Source of the DNA: an uncultured Muribaculaceae bacterium | GTDB taxonomy: Bacteria; Bacteroidota; Bacteroidia; Bacteroidales; Muribaculaceae | Direction of reading: 5' to 3' | DNA: 42,277 nucleotides | Assembly (NCBI GenBank): GCA_910587475.1 | Contig: CAJUMR010000022.1 | Location: 1-42,277 of the forward strand | Program-made: the position numbers and the translations under genes | Notes under the pieces: model-generated | The model's database searches: none | Told to the model about the DNA's origin: nothing | What the model saw: the letters and a program-made list of their open reading frames with translations, nothing else | In this document: positions 15,924-22,916 of the stretch, one piece after another | Numbering within the stretch: the first letter of the stretch is position 1 | Layout of the letters: every line of letters starts with the position of its first letter

Positions 15924-16472
15924 TCAATCATTCCCGAAGTCCCAGTCGCATTCGTCGCACACTGGGTGATCCTTACATTCAAGACATCTGTAGTAAGCAT
16001 CTTCCGCAATCTCATTCACGTCAGCACAGAGATCATACATATCATCATAATTATTATTGATGATTTCGCTGAATCTTTTATCGTCTTTAAGATATTCGGT
16101 CAGTTTATGCATAGCCGAGGACATGGAATCAGCCAAAACAATCACATCATCCTGGCAATTACCTTCTTCTACTATTATGAACCTGGCGAGGTCTGAACAT
16201 CCTTCACAATCGAGATAACCACAATCGGCGTAGTCAATATAATTGACATCCGAAAGTCCACAGTCACACAAAGCGTCATATACGTTGCCGAAAGTTGTCT
16301 TACATCCATTGCATGCTACCATAGGGACACCAAGGTTTGAGCTTGGATTAAAGGTAATCTGAACCTCTTCACAATCAATCTTCGCATTCAATTCCTCAAC
16401 AAGTGTTTCGGCTTTTTTGATAGCTTGCTCGCTCCCTTTCAGATAGTAGAGCGTCCTTACATAGAAACTCAT
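15924..16472 (-). CDS. Unknown cysteine-rich protein
   Basis: This 182-aa protein carries an unusual number of cysteines in paired arrangements: CNGCKTTFG (about 54-62), CDCG, CGYLDCEGC (about 84-92) and near the end CLECKDHPVCDEC. These could bind zinc or an iron-sulfur cluster. The first 50 residues are hydrophilic and helical and there is no signal peptide. No family is recognised. It is the last gene of the minus-strand set that begins with the WYL regulator, 98 nt after its upstream neighbour. No -7 box is visible in that gap, so it is probably read from the same transcript. Confidence 0.7.
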   Translation of the reverse strand: MSFYVRTLYYLKGSEQAIKKAETLVEELNAKIDCEEVQITFNPSSNLGVPMVACNGCKTTFGNVYDALCDCGLSDVNYIDYADCGYLDCEGCSDLARFIIVEEGNCQDDVIVLADSMSSAMHKLTEYLKDDKRFSEIINNNYDDMYDLCADVNEIAEDAYYRCLECKDHPVCDECDWDFGND

Positions 16473-16570
16473 AATATTTTATTGTCTTTTCTTATAGGTT
16501 TATTTTTTTGTTGTTTTGTAGCCAAGGGAATTATTTTGAGCTCAGCTGAGGACTAATCCCGCCTTTTCCC

Positions 16571-17116
16571 TTAAAAAGGCAGAATTATGTCTTCTAATGG
16601 CTCACGTGTGCGCTTAGTCGCTAAAGTAATCACTTGTGCAAAGTCGGCACCCTTATCGTCCATGACATAAAAGCCCCAGACTGGATTGACATGCTCGGAC
16701 AACGCCTCTTTGAAATGTTTCACGAATGGCTCCAAGTCGGAAGCGTTGAGTTGAAAACCATTGCCAATGAAAATGCCAACGACACAGTCGACCATATCAT
16801 TTATATCAATCTGAAGAAGCTGCAATGTCATATCAAATGAACGCGGAATATCATCCCCTTTAAGGAAGCTGTCTCCGAAAAGGCGCATGTGGTTACCCTT
16901 GTGGATAATCTTAGATATGATCTCCCGCGGTATGCCAATGACAGCCCGGGCGGTCTGAAAGAGATCGATATTCGGAAAATCCACTCCAAATACTTCGAGG
17001 ACTTCATTACTCAGCAACCGTTCTTCCGATTCTTCATAGAAAGTAATATCTAACCATTCAGGTAATTCCTGAAGTTCCGGTGACTCATAATTTTGTATTT
17101 CATTATTGTGCTTCAT
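16571..17116 (-). CDS. Unknown protein (181 aa)
   Basis: This is a cytoplasmic-looking protein with an acidic N-terminus and a mixed helix/strand body. The segment RLLSNEVLEVFGV (about 33-45) resembles RLSEEVFDAFGV in the 39-aa protein encoded immediately upstream. The C-terminal half (FDMTLQLLQIDINDMVDCVV, then VWGFYVMDDKGADFAQVITL) alternates in a way that suggests a small alpha/beta domain, but I assign no family. The start codon lies 1 nt after the stop codon of the 39-aa gene (TAA-T-ATG), so it belongs to the WYL operon. Confidence 0.7.
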   Translation of the reverse strand: MKHNNEIQNYESPELQELPEWLDITFYEESEERLLSNEVLEVFGVDFPNIDLFQTARAVIGIPREIISKIIHKGNHMRLFGDSFLKGDDIPRSFDMTLQLLQIDINDMVDCVVGIFIGNGFQLNASDLEPFVKHFKEALSEHVNPVWGFYVMDDKGADFAQVITLATKRTREPLEDIILPF

Positions 17117-17117
17117 A

Positions 17118-17237
17118 TTATGCGAATGTTGTTTGTTCTGCCATTAAGATTTTATATTTCTCTCCACGCTCTCCGGTTACTCCAAATGCATCAAAAACTT
17201 CTTCACTTAACCGTTTATTCTGTTTCTGTTCTTCCAT
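17118..17237 (-). CDS. Very small protein (39 aa) in the WYL operon
   Basis: Between two larger minus-strand genes lies an ATG frame of 39 codons (starts MEEQKQNKRLSEEVFDAFGV, ends QTTFA, TAA). It starts 1 nt after the stop of the 384-aa gene and ends 1 nt before the start of the 181-aa gene, and both junctions read TAA-T-ATG. This exact packing argues for a translated gene. The product is hydrophilic and likely helical. Its RLSEEVFDAFGV is similar to a segment of the following protein, so it may be a paralogous fragment, a shared binding motif or a regulator. Confidence 0.55.
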   Translation of the reverse strand: MEEQKQNKRLSEEVFDAFGVTGERGEKYKILMAEQTTFA

Positions 17238-17238
17238 A

Positions 17239-18393
17239 TTATTTAAATGTTGAGGGTTGGTCTTCATCGCGCACAAAGTGTAGATGTCCTTTCCGCGGAT
17301 CCTCTATGTCGAGGGCGGTTTTGCAGAAAGCCTGTAAGTCTTCAGTATTACAACCGAATTTAATATAGACGTAAGCTTTCTCCTCGAGATTAGGGCGATT
17401 GATACGTCGGACTACAATGGTGTTATTCAGTTCATCGCATGGAGGATAACACTCCAGAACGGTAAACCCGTTTTCTTCAAGTGTTGCCTTGGCGAAGATA
17501 TTGGAATAAGTAAAGGTATGGCTGTAAATTGCAGCATATCCAGGCTCAATGTCCAAATTGTCAAATATGCTCAGATCGGTTATTTTTTTGTCAGAGATAG
17601 TGTGGTGGACAATGGTTGGGGATGTTTCAGTGGCGTCTTGTTTTTGGCAGGCCTCCCAAAATCCTTCATACCGTCTTCTCAGCTTATCTGAGAGAGGTAA
17701 GCTCAGCGGCATGATGTCGAAAGTCGGGATATGTTGGTGATACTCATATCCGGGTCCATCTATAACGGCTGCCTGATCATCGCTGAAATCAAGACCGTAA
17801 TACCATCCGAGCTCCATGTCATCAGGTGTGCCCGGTGACAATTCTTCGCGACATCTTCCTCGGTAGCCCCAACACCAGTCGATGTTTATCGGCGATTGGG
17901 TGGCAACGGCCAACTTAATGCACTTTTCTCTCGCGTCATATACCTCCACTATGTCTCCGGCTTTGAAGCGGATGCTTTCATCGGGTCGTCCACGGAATTT
18001 GCCGAACTCCGTGTTAAAGTCACGCTCCATCGACGAGCACCAGCTGTGATCCAGCAATTTACCCGTCCGGTCGTACAATCTCCATGCTACACCATAATTG
18101 TAGCATCCCATCCAGTCAAACATATCAACCGGATATTCCTTGACATGAAAGCAATAAATATCATCCGCGTTGCCTCGCTTAGCCGCGTCGGAGACTGCCT
18201 TGCCGATCAATTCTTCCGCCCCTGTCAGCGAGTGGCTGAAACCGATGCGAAACTCCGTTACAGGAAATTTAGGATAACGAATGCGTCGGCGTTCCCACGA
18301 CCAGGCAATCTCCCGCCTCGTAATTTCAAAGATTGTATCTTCGTTGTGGCGTGGCGGATTGAGTGCCATGCGCTTGAAATCTTCGTATGTCAT
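17239..18393 (-). CDS. Unknown protein (384 aa) co-translated with the WYL regulator
   Basis: This soluble protein has many aromatic residues. Segment FKAGDIVEVYDAREKCIKLAV (about 160-180) looks like a small SH3-like barrel. The C-terminal third (GYAAIYSHTFTYSNIFAKAT, TIVVRRINRP, KAYVYIKFG) looks alpha/beta. No family is recognised and there is no signal peptide or membrane helix. Its ATG overlaps the stop codon of the WYL gene (ATGA at 18390-18393), so it depends on that transcript and translation. Being directly coupled to a defence-type regulator suggests a role in the same system, but the activity is unknown. Confidence 0.72.
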   Translation of the reverse strand: MTYEDFKRMALNPPRHNEDTIFEITRREIAWSWERRRIRYPKFPVTEFRIGFSHSLTGAEELIGKAVSDAAKRGNADDIYCFHVKEYPVDMFDWMGCYNYGVAWRLYDRTGKLLDHSWCSSMERDFNTEFGKFRGRPDESIRFKAGDIVEVYDAREKCIKLAVATQSPINIDWCWGYRGRCREELSPGTPDDMELGWYYGLDFSDDQAAVIDGPGYEYHQHIPTFDIMPLSLPLSDKLRRRYEGFWEACQKQDATETSPTIVHHTISDKKITDLSIFDNLDIEPGYAAIYSHTFTYSNIFAKATLEENGFTVLECYPPCDELNNTIVVRRINRPNLEEKAYVYIKFGCNTEDLQAFCKTALDIEDPRKGHLHFVRDEDQPSTFK

Positions 18394-19304
18394 ATATTAT
18401 TGTTGTGATAAAGGTTGGTCATGCGGGTTACAAGTTTTGCCATCTCGTCGCGAAGCGATTGAGGCTGGAGCACTTCTATCTGATCGCGATGCAGGAGGAG
18501 CTCCTGCTCGAAATCGAATGTCGGCACGAGAGTCATTGAAAAATCGGTATATTCGTCGGTGGTTTTAACTTCATGCTGAGTCGGATGAAGTGGTAGCGAA
18601 CGGAGGTAGCCCGGCAATTCGGCGTATGCCCGGACTACGATTTTTTCGGGCGTTGCGTCGTCCCACGCATTTATGCCGTAGAAATGCTCGAAATAGTCGG
18701 CAGGATTGAAGCGCGAAGGATATTTGAACGCCGTGTCAAGTATTTTCAGACTTTTGATGCGGTCAAGTGAAAATTTGCGTTTTTCGCCCTTGTCGGTCAA
18801 CACGAGCACATACCATCGGCGTTTGAACAGCTTTATGCACAGCGGCCGCACCGTGCCGGTGAATTTTCTGCCGACAAAATTCTCATAATCGATTTCTATC
18901 TCGTGATTTTCTTGCAATGCTTTCATTGTCGGTTCGAGCCATTCGCGTCCCGACGGCACATCTTCAAGCAGTATTTTGTCGGAGATCGCCGCATTGCCGA
19001 GCAGCAGCTCGCCGGTCGAAAAGCTGTCGATCGCCCATTTCACCAGCGAGTTTTCCTCGATCGCTTCAGGGTTGTCGATGCGATAAAGGTTCAATCCGCG
19101 GCCGCGTCGACACACTATGTCGATGCCGAAGTGGGTGGCTATGGCGCGGCAGTGGTTATAGAGAGTCCGTTTGCTCAGCGTTGTGCCCGAATCGTTGACC
19201 GACGAGCGCTCCCACCGGTCGGCGATTTCATCGTATGTCATCTCACCGCCGCGTTTCAGTGTGTCGATGAGCCATAGATATCGTTTCAAAAGTAATTCAA
19301 CCAT
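18390..19304 (-). CDS. WYL-domain transcriptional regulator
   Basis: The 304-aa protein has an N-terminal winged-helix part (MTYDEIADRWERS, LSKRTLYNHCRAIATHFGI, about 21-60) and a WYL domain in the middle, with RRWYVLVL (Trp164-Tyr165-Val166-Leu167) and a downstream KRKFSLDRIKSL segment. A WCX-like C-terminal domain follows. This is the layout of regulators such as BrxR and CapW, which bind dyads and repress phage-defence operons until a ligand is sensed. A 31-nt dyad lies just upstream of its own -7 box, implying autoregulation, and four other island promoters carry the same dyad. It is the first gene of an operon running to 15924. Confidence 0.87.
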   Translation of the reverse strand: MVELLLKRYLWLIDTLKRGGEMTYDEIADRWERSSVNDSGTTLSKRTLYNHCRAIATHFGIDIVCRRGRGLNLYRIDNPEAIEENSLVKWAIDSFSTGELLLGNAAISDKILLEDVPSGREWLEPTMKALQENHEIEIDYENFVGRKFTGTVRPLCIKLFKRRWYVLVLTDKGEKRKFSLDRIKSLKILDTAFKYPSRFNPADYFEHFYGINAWDDATPEKIVVRAYAELPGYLRSLPLHPTQHEVKTTDEYTDFSMTLVPTFDFEQELLLHRDQIEVLQPQSLRDEMAKLVTRMTNLYHNNNI

Positions 19305-19327
19305 AATGCGTTATTGTTTATGATGCA

Positions 19328-19369
19328 CAAAGATAATCGTTTAATCTGAAATACGGCTTCCGATTAAAC
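19328..19369 (-). promoter_or_regulatory. Operator copy 2 and promoter of the WYL operon
   Basis: GTTTAATCTGAA (19339-19350) and TTCCGATTAAAC (19358-19369) form a 12-nt inverted repeat with one mismatch and a 7-nt spacer. On the minus strand the -7 box TATCTTTG (19335-19328) follows the dyad by 3 nt, about 24 nt before the start codon. The right end of the dyad overlaps the stop codon of the dprA-like gene. This is the most symmetric AT-armed copy. Confidence 0.75.
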
Positions 19370-20173
19370 TTTTATTGCCTTGGCAACACCTTTTTCAATA
19401 AGCAGACGGTTGCCATCGCTGTAAAAATTTGCCTGACGGGGTTCTACGGCCAAAAGTGTCTTGCCGTATCTCCGCCCGAATCTCATGGTGTGCATCGAAC
19501 CGCTTTTTTCAGGACATTGAGCGAGGACAACGCAATGGGACAATGCTGCCTGGAGCCGGTTACGGGCGACGAGCGTGGCAGGACTGGCTTTCACACCGAC
19601 AATTTGTTCCGAAAGCAACAATCCTCTGTTTTTCAATATTCGGTCTTGCAGATATCTATTCTCTATCGGATGTGTTGAGTCGAGTCCGTTGGCAACAATT
19701 GCTATCGTTTCACCTTCGGCATCAAGGCAGCCTTCATGGGCCCTCATGTCGCATCCGGGTGCAAGTCCGCTGATCACCGCTTCTCCTTCAGACGCATAGT
19801 GATGTCCAAGCCGGTATGCCGCCTCCAGTCCCGTGCGGTCGGCTGCTCTTGCTCCGATCACCGCAACTGCACTCTTTTTCAGCACCGTCTTATTGCCTGA
19901 CAGATGGATCATAGGAGGGGCATCAGCTCCGATTTTCAGCAGAAGTGCAGGATAATCAGCATCCTGGCATGTTATGGTCGTTATTCCGAGAGACTGTTGT
20001 TTATCAAAAATTTTCTCAGCTTTCCGGAGCCATTCATCAAGCTGCTTCTGATTTTTGTAATACAGTCGGTCAAACACATCAAGGTCTGTCCGTGCAATTT
20101 CGGGCATCGTTCGCCCCAATTGCATAAGGGCATAGATCTCTTCGTATGTCAGTTTTTTATCGTCGGGTATCAT
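19364..20173 (-). CDS. DprA/Smf-like protein without the C-terminal winged helix
   Basis: The start chosen is ATG at 20173 (MIPDDKKLTYEEIYALMQLG), giving 269 aa. The open frame reaches 20260, but that would place its own promoter and operator inside the gene. The Rossmann-like DprA core is clear: VAVIGARAADRTG, VISGLAPGCDMRAHEG, TIAIVANGLDSTHP, LLLSEQIVG, LVARNRLQAALS and CPEKSGSMHT. It ends soon after the core, lacking the usual winged-helix tail, and is shorter than competence DprA. Canonical DprA loads RecA on single-stranded DNA. This copy carries operator copy 3 and sits next to a WYL gene, so a defence or DNA-sensing role is more likely than transformation (inference). Confidence 0.82.
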   Translation of the reverse strand: MIPDDKKLTYEEIYALMQLGRTMPEIARTDLDVFDRLYYKNQKQLDEWLRKAEKIFDKQQSLGITTITCQDADYPALLLKIGADAPPMIHLSGNKTVLKKSAVAVIGARAADRTGLEAAYRLGHHYASEGEAVISGLAPGCDMRAHEGCLDAEGETIAIVANGLDSTHPIENRYLQDRILKNRGLLLSEQIVGVKASPATLVARNRLQAALSHCVVLAQCPEKSGSMHTMRFGRRYGKTLLAVEPRQANFYSDGNRLLIEKGVAKAIKV

Positions 20174-20193
20174 CTTAAAAACAATTGATAGCA

Positions 20194-20236
20194 CAAAACT
20201 AAACCGCCAAGCGGAAACACTCGTTCCGATTGGCGG
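20194..20236 (-). promoter_or_regulatory. Operator copy 3 and promoter of the dprA-like gene
   Basis: CCGCCAAGCGGAA (20204-20216) and TTCCGATTGGCGG (20224-20236) form a 13-nt inverted repeat with one mismatch around a 7-nt spacer. The inner CGGAA/TTCCG core is shared with the other copies. The outer arms are GC-rich but still complementary, which is strong evidence that the symmetry itself is selected. The -7 box TAGTTTTG (minus strand, 20201-20194) follows by 2 nt, 20 nt before the start codon. Confidence 0.75.
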
Positions 20237-20321
20237 CGAATTATGGAAAATCGGTAGCATTCCTCCCGGAATGATCTTAAAATTTGCTCTTGAACTGCTT
20301 TATTTCACGGATTATTAGTGG

Positions 20322-21077
20322 TTAGAGTTTTATCTCGCCACTACTACATAAGACATATCTGTCACTATTTCTTCGGATAATGAGACGGCCTGATTCATCT
20401 TCGCAGTCAAGTGTGTAGGCACCATTGAATTGAAGGATCTTTTCAAAGCCGTCCTCTCCGAGTTTTCTTAAGATGGCTGTTGCCGGGAATGAATATTTGC
20501 CGCGTGTTACGCTATCGACCCAATTAAATACAAGTATAGGCTTCTTTGATTTTGATGAGGTCAGTCTCTCGAATATTTTCTCGCATTGCTCCCTGTATTC
20601 CTTTTTGCGTGCCCATAAGTCAATGACATCTTGGTTTACAAGTACAGAGATAATATTATCCTCTGATTGGACTCTGAAATTGGCAGGGTCGATTACAACT
20701 TCTTTATCAGAACTGTCGGAATGAATATAAATGAAGTAATCGTCAAACTCTATTATTTTGTCATGAATATTTTTGGGAGAGGTGCCGGATTTCACATCAA
20801 ATAGTTTCAGCAATTCGCGGTATGTAATTGCCGATTGCCTGGCGCTGTCGACATATCCTTTTCTCTTATGAAATGCAGCCGTACAGGTTTGAGCAACGAC
20901 ATCTGTCATTGCGTTCTGATCCAGCGATGATCCTGTCGCAATGCTTCTTCCCATTCCCGTATGTTTAGAAACTTCATCAGGCATATCATTTGGCAGCACA
21001 TTGTCGCGGACAGTTCCATAGTTTGTATCAGCCACAAAAAACTGATTGGTATTTATATTTTTGAAATTTAAAGCCAT
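20322..21077 (-). CDS. Unknown protein (251 aa)
   Basis: No family recognised. The protein is soluble, with a polar N-terminal 50 residues and a mixed alpha/beta body. The C-terminus (YTLDCEDESGRLIIRRNSDR, then YVLCSSGEIKL) looks beta-rich. Its ATG lies 10 nt after the 93-aa gene upstream, so the two are probably one transcript together with the WG-motif gene further up, driven by operator copy 4. No promoter box is seen directly in front of it. Confidence 0.7.
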   Translation of the reverse strand: MALNFKNINTNQFFVADTNYGTVRDNVLPNDMPDEVSKHTGMGRSIATGSSLDQNAMTDVVAQTCTAAFHKRKGYVDSARQSAITYRELLKLFDVKSGTSPKNIHDKIIEFDDYFIYIHSDSSDKEVVIDPANFRVQSEDNIISVLVNQDVIDLWARKKEYREQCEKIFERLTSSKSKKPILVFNWVDSVTRGKYSFPATAILRKLGEDGFEKILQFNGAYTLDCEDESGRLIIRRNSDRYVLCSSGEIKL

Positions 21078-21087
21078 GGTTTCATAT

Positions 21088-21369
21088 TTATTTAAGTATA
21101 ATTTTTTTGAGGTCCCGGCCGGAGATCCGCTGGATTCTAATCGTTGTGTCGATATCCCGACAGACGATGTCGATTTCAGGGCAATCCTTCAAAGATAAGT
21201 CGCCCGCTTGCTCAGTGGAAAATTCTTTAAGATGATCATTTGCCACAATGTATTGACACTTGCAATCGACATTGCAATCTTTCAGAAAAAGTTCCCAATT
21301 CTTGATATCATCATTTTGAGCCAGGTCTGAAGGGCATTCGTCCTTGATTATGTATTTCGTTTTTTTCAT
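21088..21369 (-). CDS. Unknown small protein (93 aa) with a degenerate second copy nearby
   Basis: The product starts MKKTKYIIKDECPSDLAQND and contains five Cys residues, including CNVDCKC (about 32-38). The C-terminal half ends in the basic GRDLKKIILK. No family recognised. A decayed copy of its first 20 or so codons is present at 23836-23928, in front of the 299-aa gene. It is 10 nt upstream of the 251-aa gene and 69 nt downstream of the first WG-motif gene; the short gap shows no promoter. Confidence 0.7.
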   Translation of the reverse strand: MKKTKYIIKDECPSDLAQNDDIKNWELFLKDCNVDCKCQYIVANDHLKEFSTEQAGDLSLKDCPEIDIVCRDIDTTIRIQRISGRDLKKIILK

Positions 21370-21438
21370 ATTATTGTATCAGCTAAAGTAACTTTTTATT
21401 ATGATTAGCATAGAGATAGTGGCTCTGTTTTAGACAGA

Positions 21439-22029
21439 TCATCTGTGTTTTGCGGTGTATTCTATAAGCAGCCTGACATTGTTGACAAGCAATATTTTTG
21501 CTTGCAATAAAGCGTTTTTCATTTCCTCCGATACCTCTGAGTTATGCATTATGGGTTCAAGTAAGTGATTTAAATACTCTGCATTTGCAAGTTGTGGATA
21601 GGCTGACAGGCTTTTCTCGATCAACTCTAAATATCCTGTCTCATCGCAAACGTTGAGTCGCCATTCCGATTCTTCCAAACAATTCAACAGCCAACGGGAT
21701 TCAGCGGGCATCAATCTGCGGAATTCATCCCGATATTCCCAATAATCTGCATTCTGGTTGTCCCTGAGATATTCAGCAAATTCGTAATCATCTAAAGTGT
21801 CATTAGCCTGATTTTTACATGGGTCACACCAGGCAACCAAGTCAAAACCATCATTCGGATTGAACGTCACGACAGACCCCAGCTCATCCAGAAACCGGGT
21901 TTCATCAATTTGATTGAACACTGCCGGAAGCCTCGTCCCATCCTTGTCAACCAATCCCCACTTGCCATCATCGCCCTGATAGAGCGAATAAGTTGGCTTG
22001 CTATTTCCATATCTGCCATCGTGTTCCAT
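21439..22029 (-). CDS. WG-motif protein, paralogue A of a tandem pair
   Basis: This 196-aa protein has an N-terminal KWGLVDKDGTRLPAVF (about 23-38), which resembles one WG (beta-hairpin) repeat. A middle segment VTFNPNDGFDLVAWCDPC carries a CxxC-like pair, and the C-terminal half is helical (LMPAESRWLLNCLEESE and on). It is clearly homologous to the next gene at 22136-22744 along its full length; the first 40 residues are nearly identical. Both have copied promoters and operators, so the duplication included the control region. Function unknown; WG repeats are common in Bacteroidetes but have no single role. Confidence 0.72.
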   Translation of the reverse strand: MEHDGRYGNSKPTYSLYQGDDGKWGLVDKDGTRLPAVFNQIDETRFLDELGSVVTFNPNDGFDLVAWCDPCKNQANDTLDDYEFAEYLRDNQNADYWEYRDEFRRLMPAESRWLLNCLEESEWRLNVCDETGYLELIEKSLSAYPQLANAEYLNHLLEPIMHNSEVSEEMKNALLQAKILLVNNVRLLIEYTAKHR

Positions 22030-22050
22030 AACTATCTTCTTTTTTTATGG

Positions 22051-22092
22051 CAAAATTAAATCCATAATCGGCAGCATCGGTTCCGATTAAAT
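22051..22092 (-). promoter_or_regulatory. Operator copy 4 and promoter of WG paralogue A
   Basis: CCATAATCGGCA (22062-22073), spacer of 7 and TTCCGATTAAAT (22081-22092); 8 of 12 arm positions are complementary. The -7 box TAATTTTG on the minus strand (22058-22051) follows by 3 nt, about 22 nt before the start codon. It should drive the WG gene and the two unknown genes after it. Confidence 0.68.
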
Positions 22093-22135
22093 CCAAAAAG
22101 CACAAATCATTTACAACTCTTTTCACTGCTGTCTG

Positions 22136-22744
22136 CTAACAGTCACCTAAACTGCTGATTTCATCTTGAAATAGCTTGACATGGTCGTCGAGCAACACTT
22201 TTGCTTGCCACAAAGCGATTTTCATATCCTCGGGAACATGTGCGTTTCGCATGACAGGGGCGAGCAGACGGTTAAAATCAGCTGCATCTGCAAGTTGAGG
22301 ATAGTTGGCGAGGAATTGCCCGGCGGCGATGTGATACTCCTCCTCATCTTCAATGTCAAAAATCCTATCCGCTTCATTGATGCAGTCCAACAGCCAATGA
22401 GATTCTGAGGGCATCAATCTTCCGATTTCGTCCTTATACTCAAGAAATTTCTTTTCTGGCTTTTTCCAGAGATAGCAGCTGAACTCTTCAGGATAGCGAG
22501 GGTCATCCCATGTGAAATTAAACCACGCTTCACATGGGTCACACCAAGCCAGCAATTCAAATCCTTTATCGTGGTTGAACGTCACTACTGACCACGGCGC
22601 TTCTTGAAACCGCTCTTCATCAAGTCGCTTGAACACAGCCGGAAGCCTCGTGCCATCCTTGTCAACCAATCCCCACTTGTCATCATCGCCCTGATAGAGC
22701 GAATAAGGCGGATTGCCATTCTCATATCTGCCATCGTAGTCCAT
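22136..22744 (-). CDS. WG-motif protein, paralogue B of a tandem pair
   Basis: This 202-aa protein matches its neighbour through SLYQGDDDKWGLVDKDGTRL, the WCDPC segment, LMPSESHWLLDC and the C-terminal ANYPQLADAADFN and QAKVLLDDHVKLF segments. The middle (about 72-100) is the most different part and includes a small insertion. No signal peptide or membrane segment. It has its own promoter and operator copy 5. The stop codon is 107 nt before the start of paralogue A, a gap filled mostly by the promoter region of A. A tandem gene duplication followed by divergence is the simplest history. Confidence 0.72.
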   Translation of the reverse strand: MDYDGRYENGNPPYSLYQGDDDKWGLVDKDGTRLPAVFKRLDEERFQEAPWSVVTFNHDKGFELLAWCDPCEAWFNFTWDDPRYPEEFSCYLWKKPEKKFLEYKDEIGRLMPSESHWLLDCINEADRIFDIEDEEEYHIAAGQFLANYPQLADAADFNRLLAPVMRNAHVPEDMKIALWQAKVLLDDHVKLFQDEISSLGDC

Positions 22745-22765
22745 AATCTGTCTTCTTTTTTATGA

Positions 22766-22806
22766 CAAAATTAAATTCATAATCGGCAGCACTCGTTCCG
22801 TGTGAA
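22766..22806 (-). promoter_or_regulatory. Operator copy 5 and promoter of WG paralogue B
   Basis: CATAATCGGCA (22778-22788), spacer GCACTCG and a right arm TTCCGTGTGAA (22796-22806) that keeps only the TTCCG core. The -7 box TAATTTTG (minus strand, 22773-22766) follows within a few nt at the same relative place as in copy 4. It is the weakest of the five dyads. Confidence 0.6.
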
Positions 22807-22834
22807 ATAAAATCAATAGGCAGCAACGCATAGA

Positions 22835-22882
22835 TGAACTGCACCCCAAAAGTTGTGTTTCTGACTTTTGGGGTGCACTTCA
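22835..22882. repeat. Near-perfect 19-nt inverted repeat (fold-back element or terminator)
   Basis: TGAACTGCACCCCAAAAGT (22835-22853) and its reverse complement with one mismatch (22864-22882) enclose a 10-nt loop. It lies 34 nt after the stop of the minus-strand 299-aa gene. No T-run follows on either strand. The arms resemble terminal repeats I associate from memory with Bacteroidetes insertion sequences (not checked), so it may be a remnant, or simply a terminator. Confidence 0.5.
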
Positions 22883-22916
22883 CGTTTGCCAGGCGGCTTA
22901 TGGGTGAATTATATTT

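Noticed and set aside
16541..16550. Palindrome CTCAGCTGAG between two island genes
   Set aside because: Short, single occurrence, no matching site elsewhere and not near a -7 box.
16571..17116. Possible tubulin/FtsZ-like C-terminal domain in the 181-aa protein
   Set aside because: Only a loose strand pattern near VWGFYVMDD; the GTP-binding half and key motifs are missing.
20174..20260. Earlier start for the DprA-like protein
   Set aside because: It would put operator copy 3 and the -7 box inside the coding region; the ATG at 20173 fits the promoter and the protein family.
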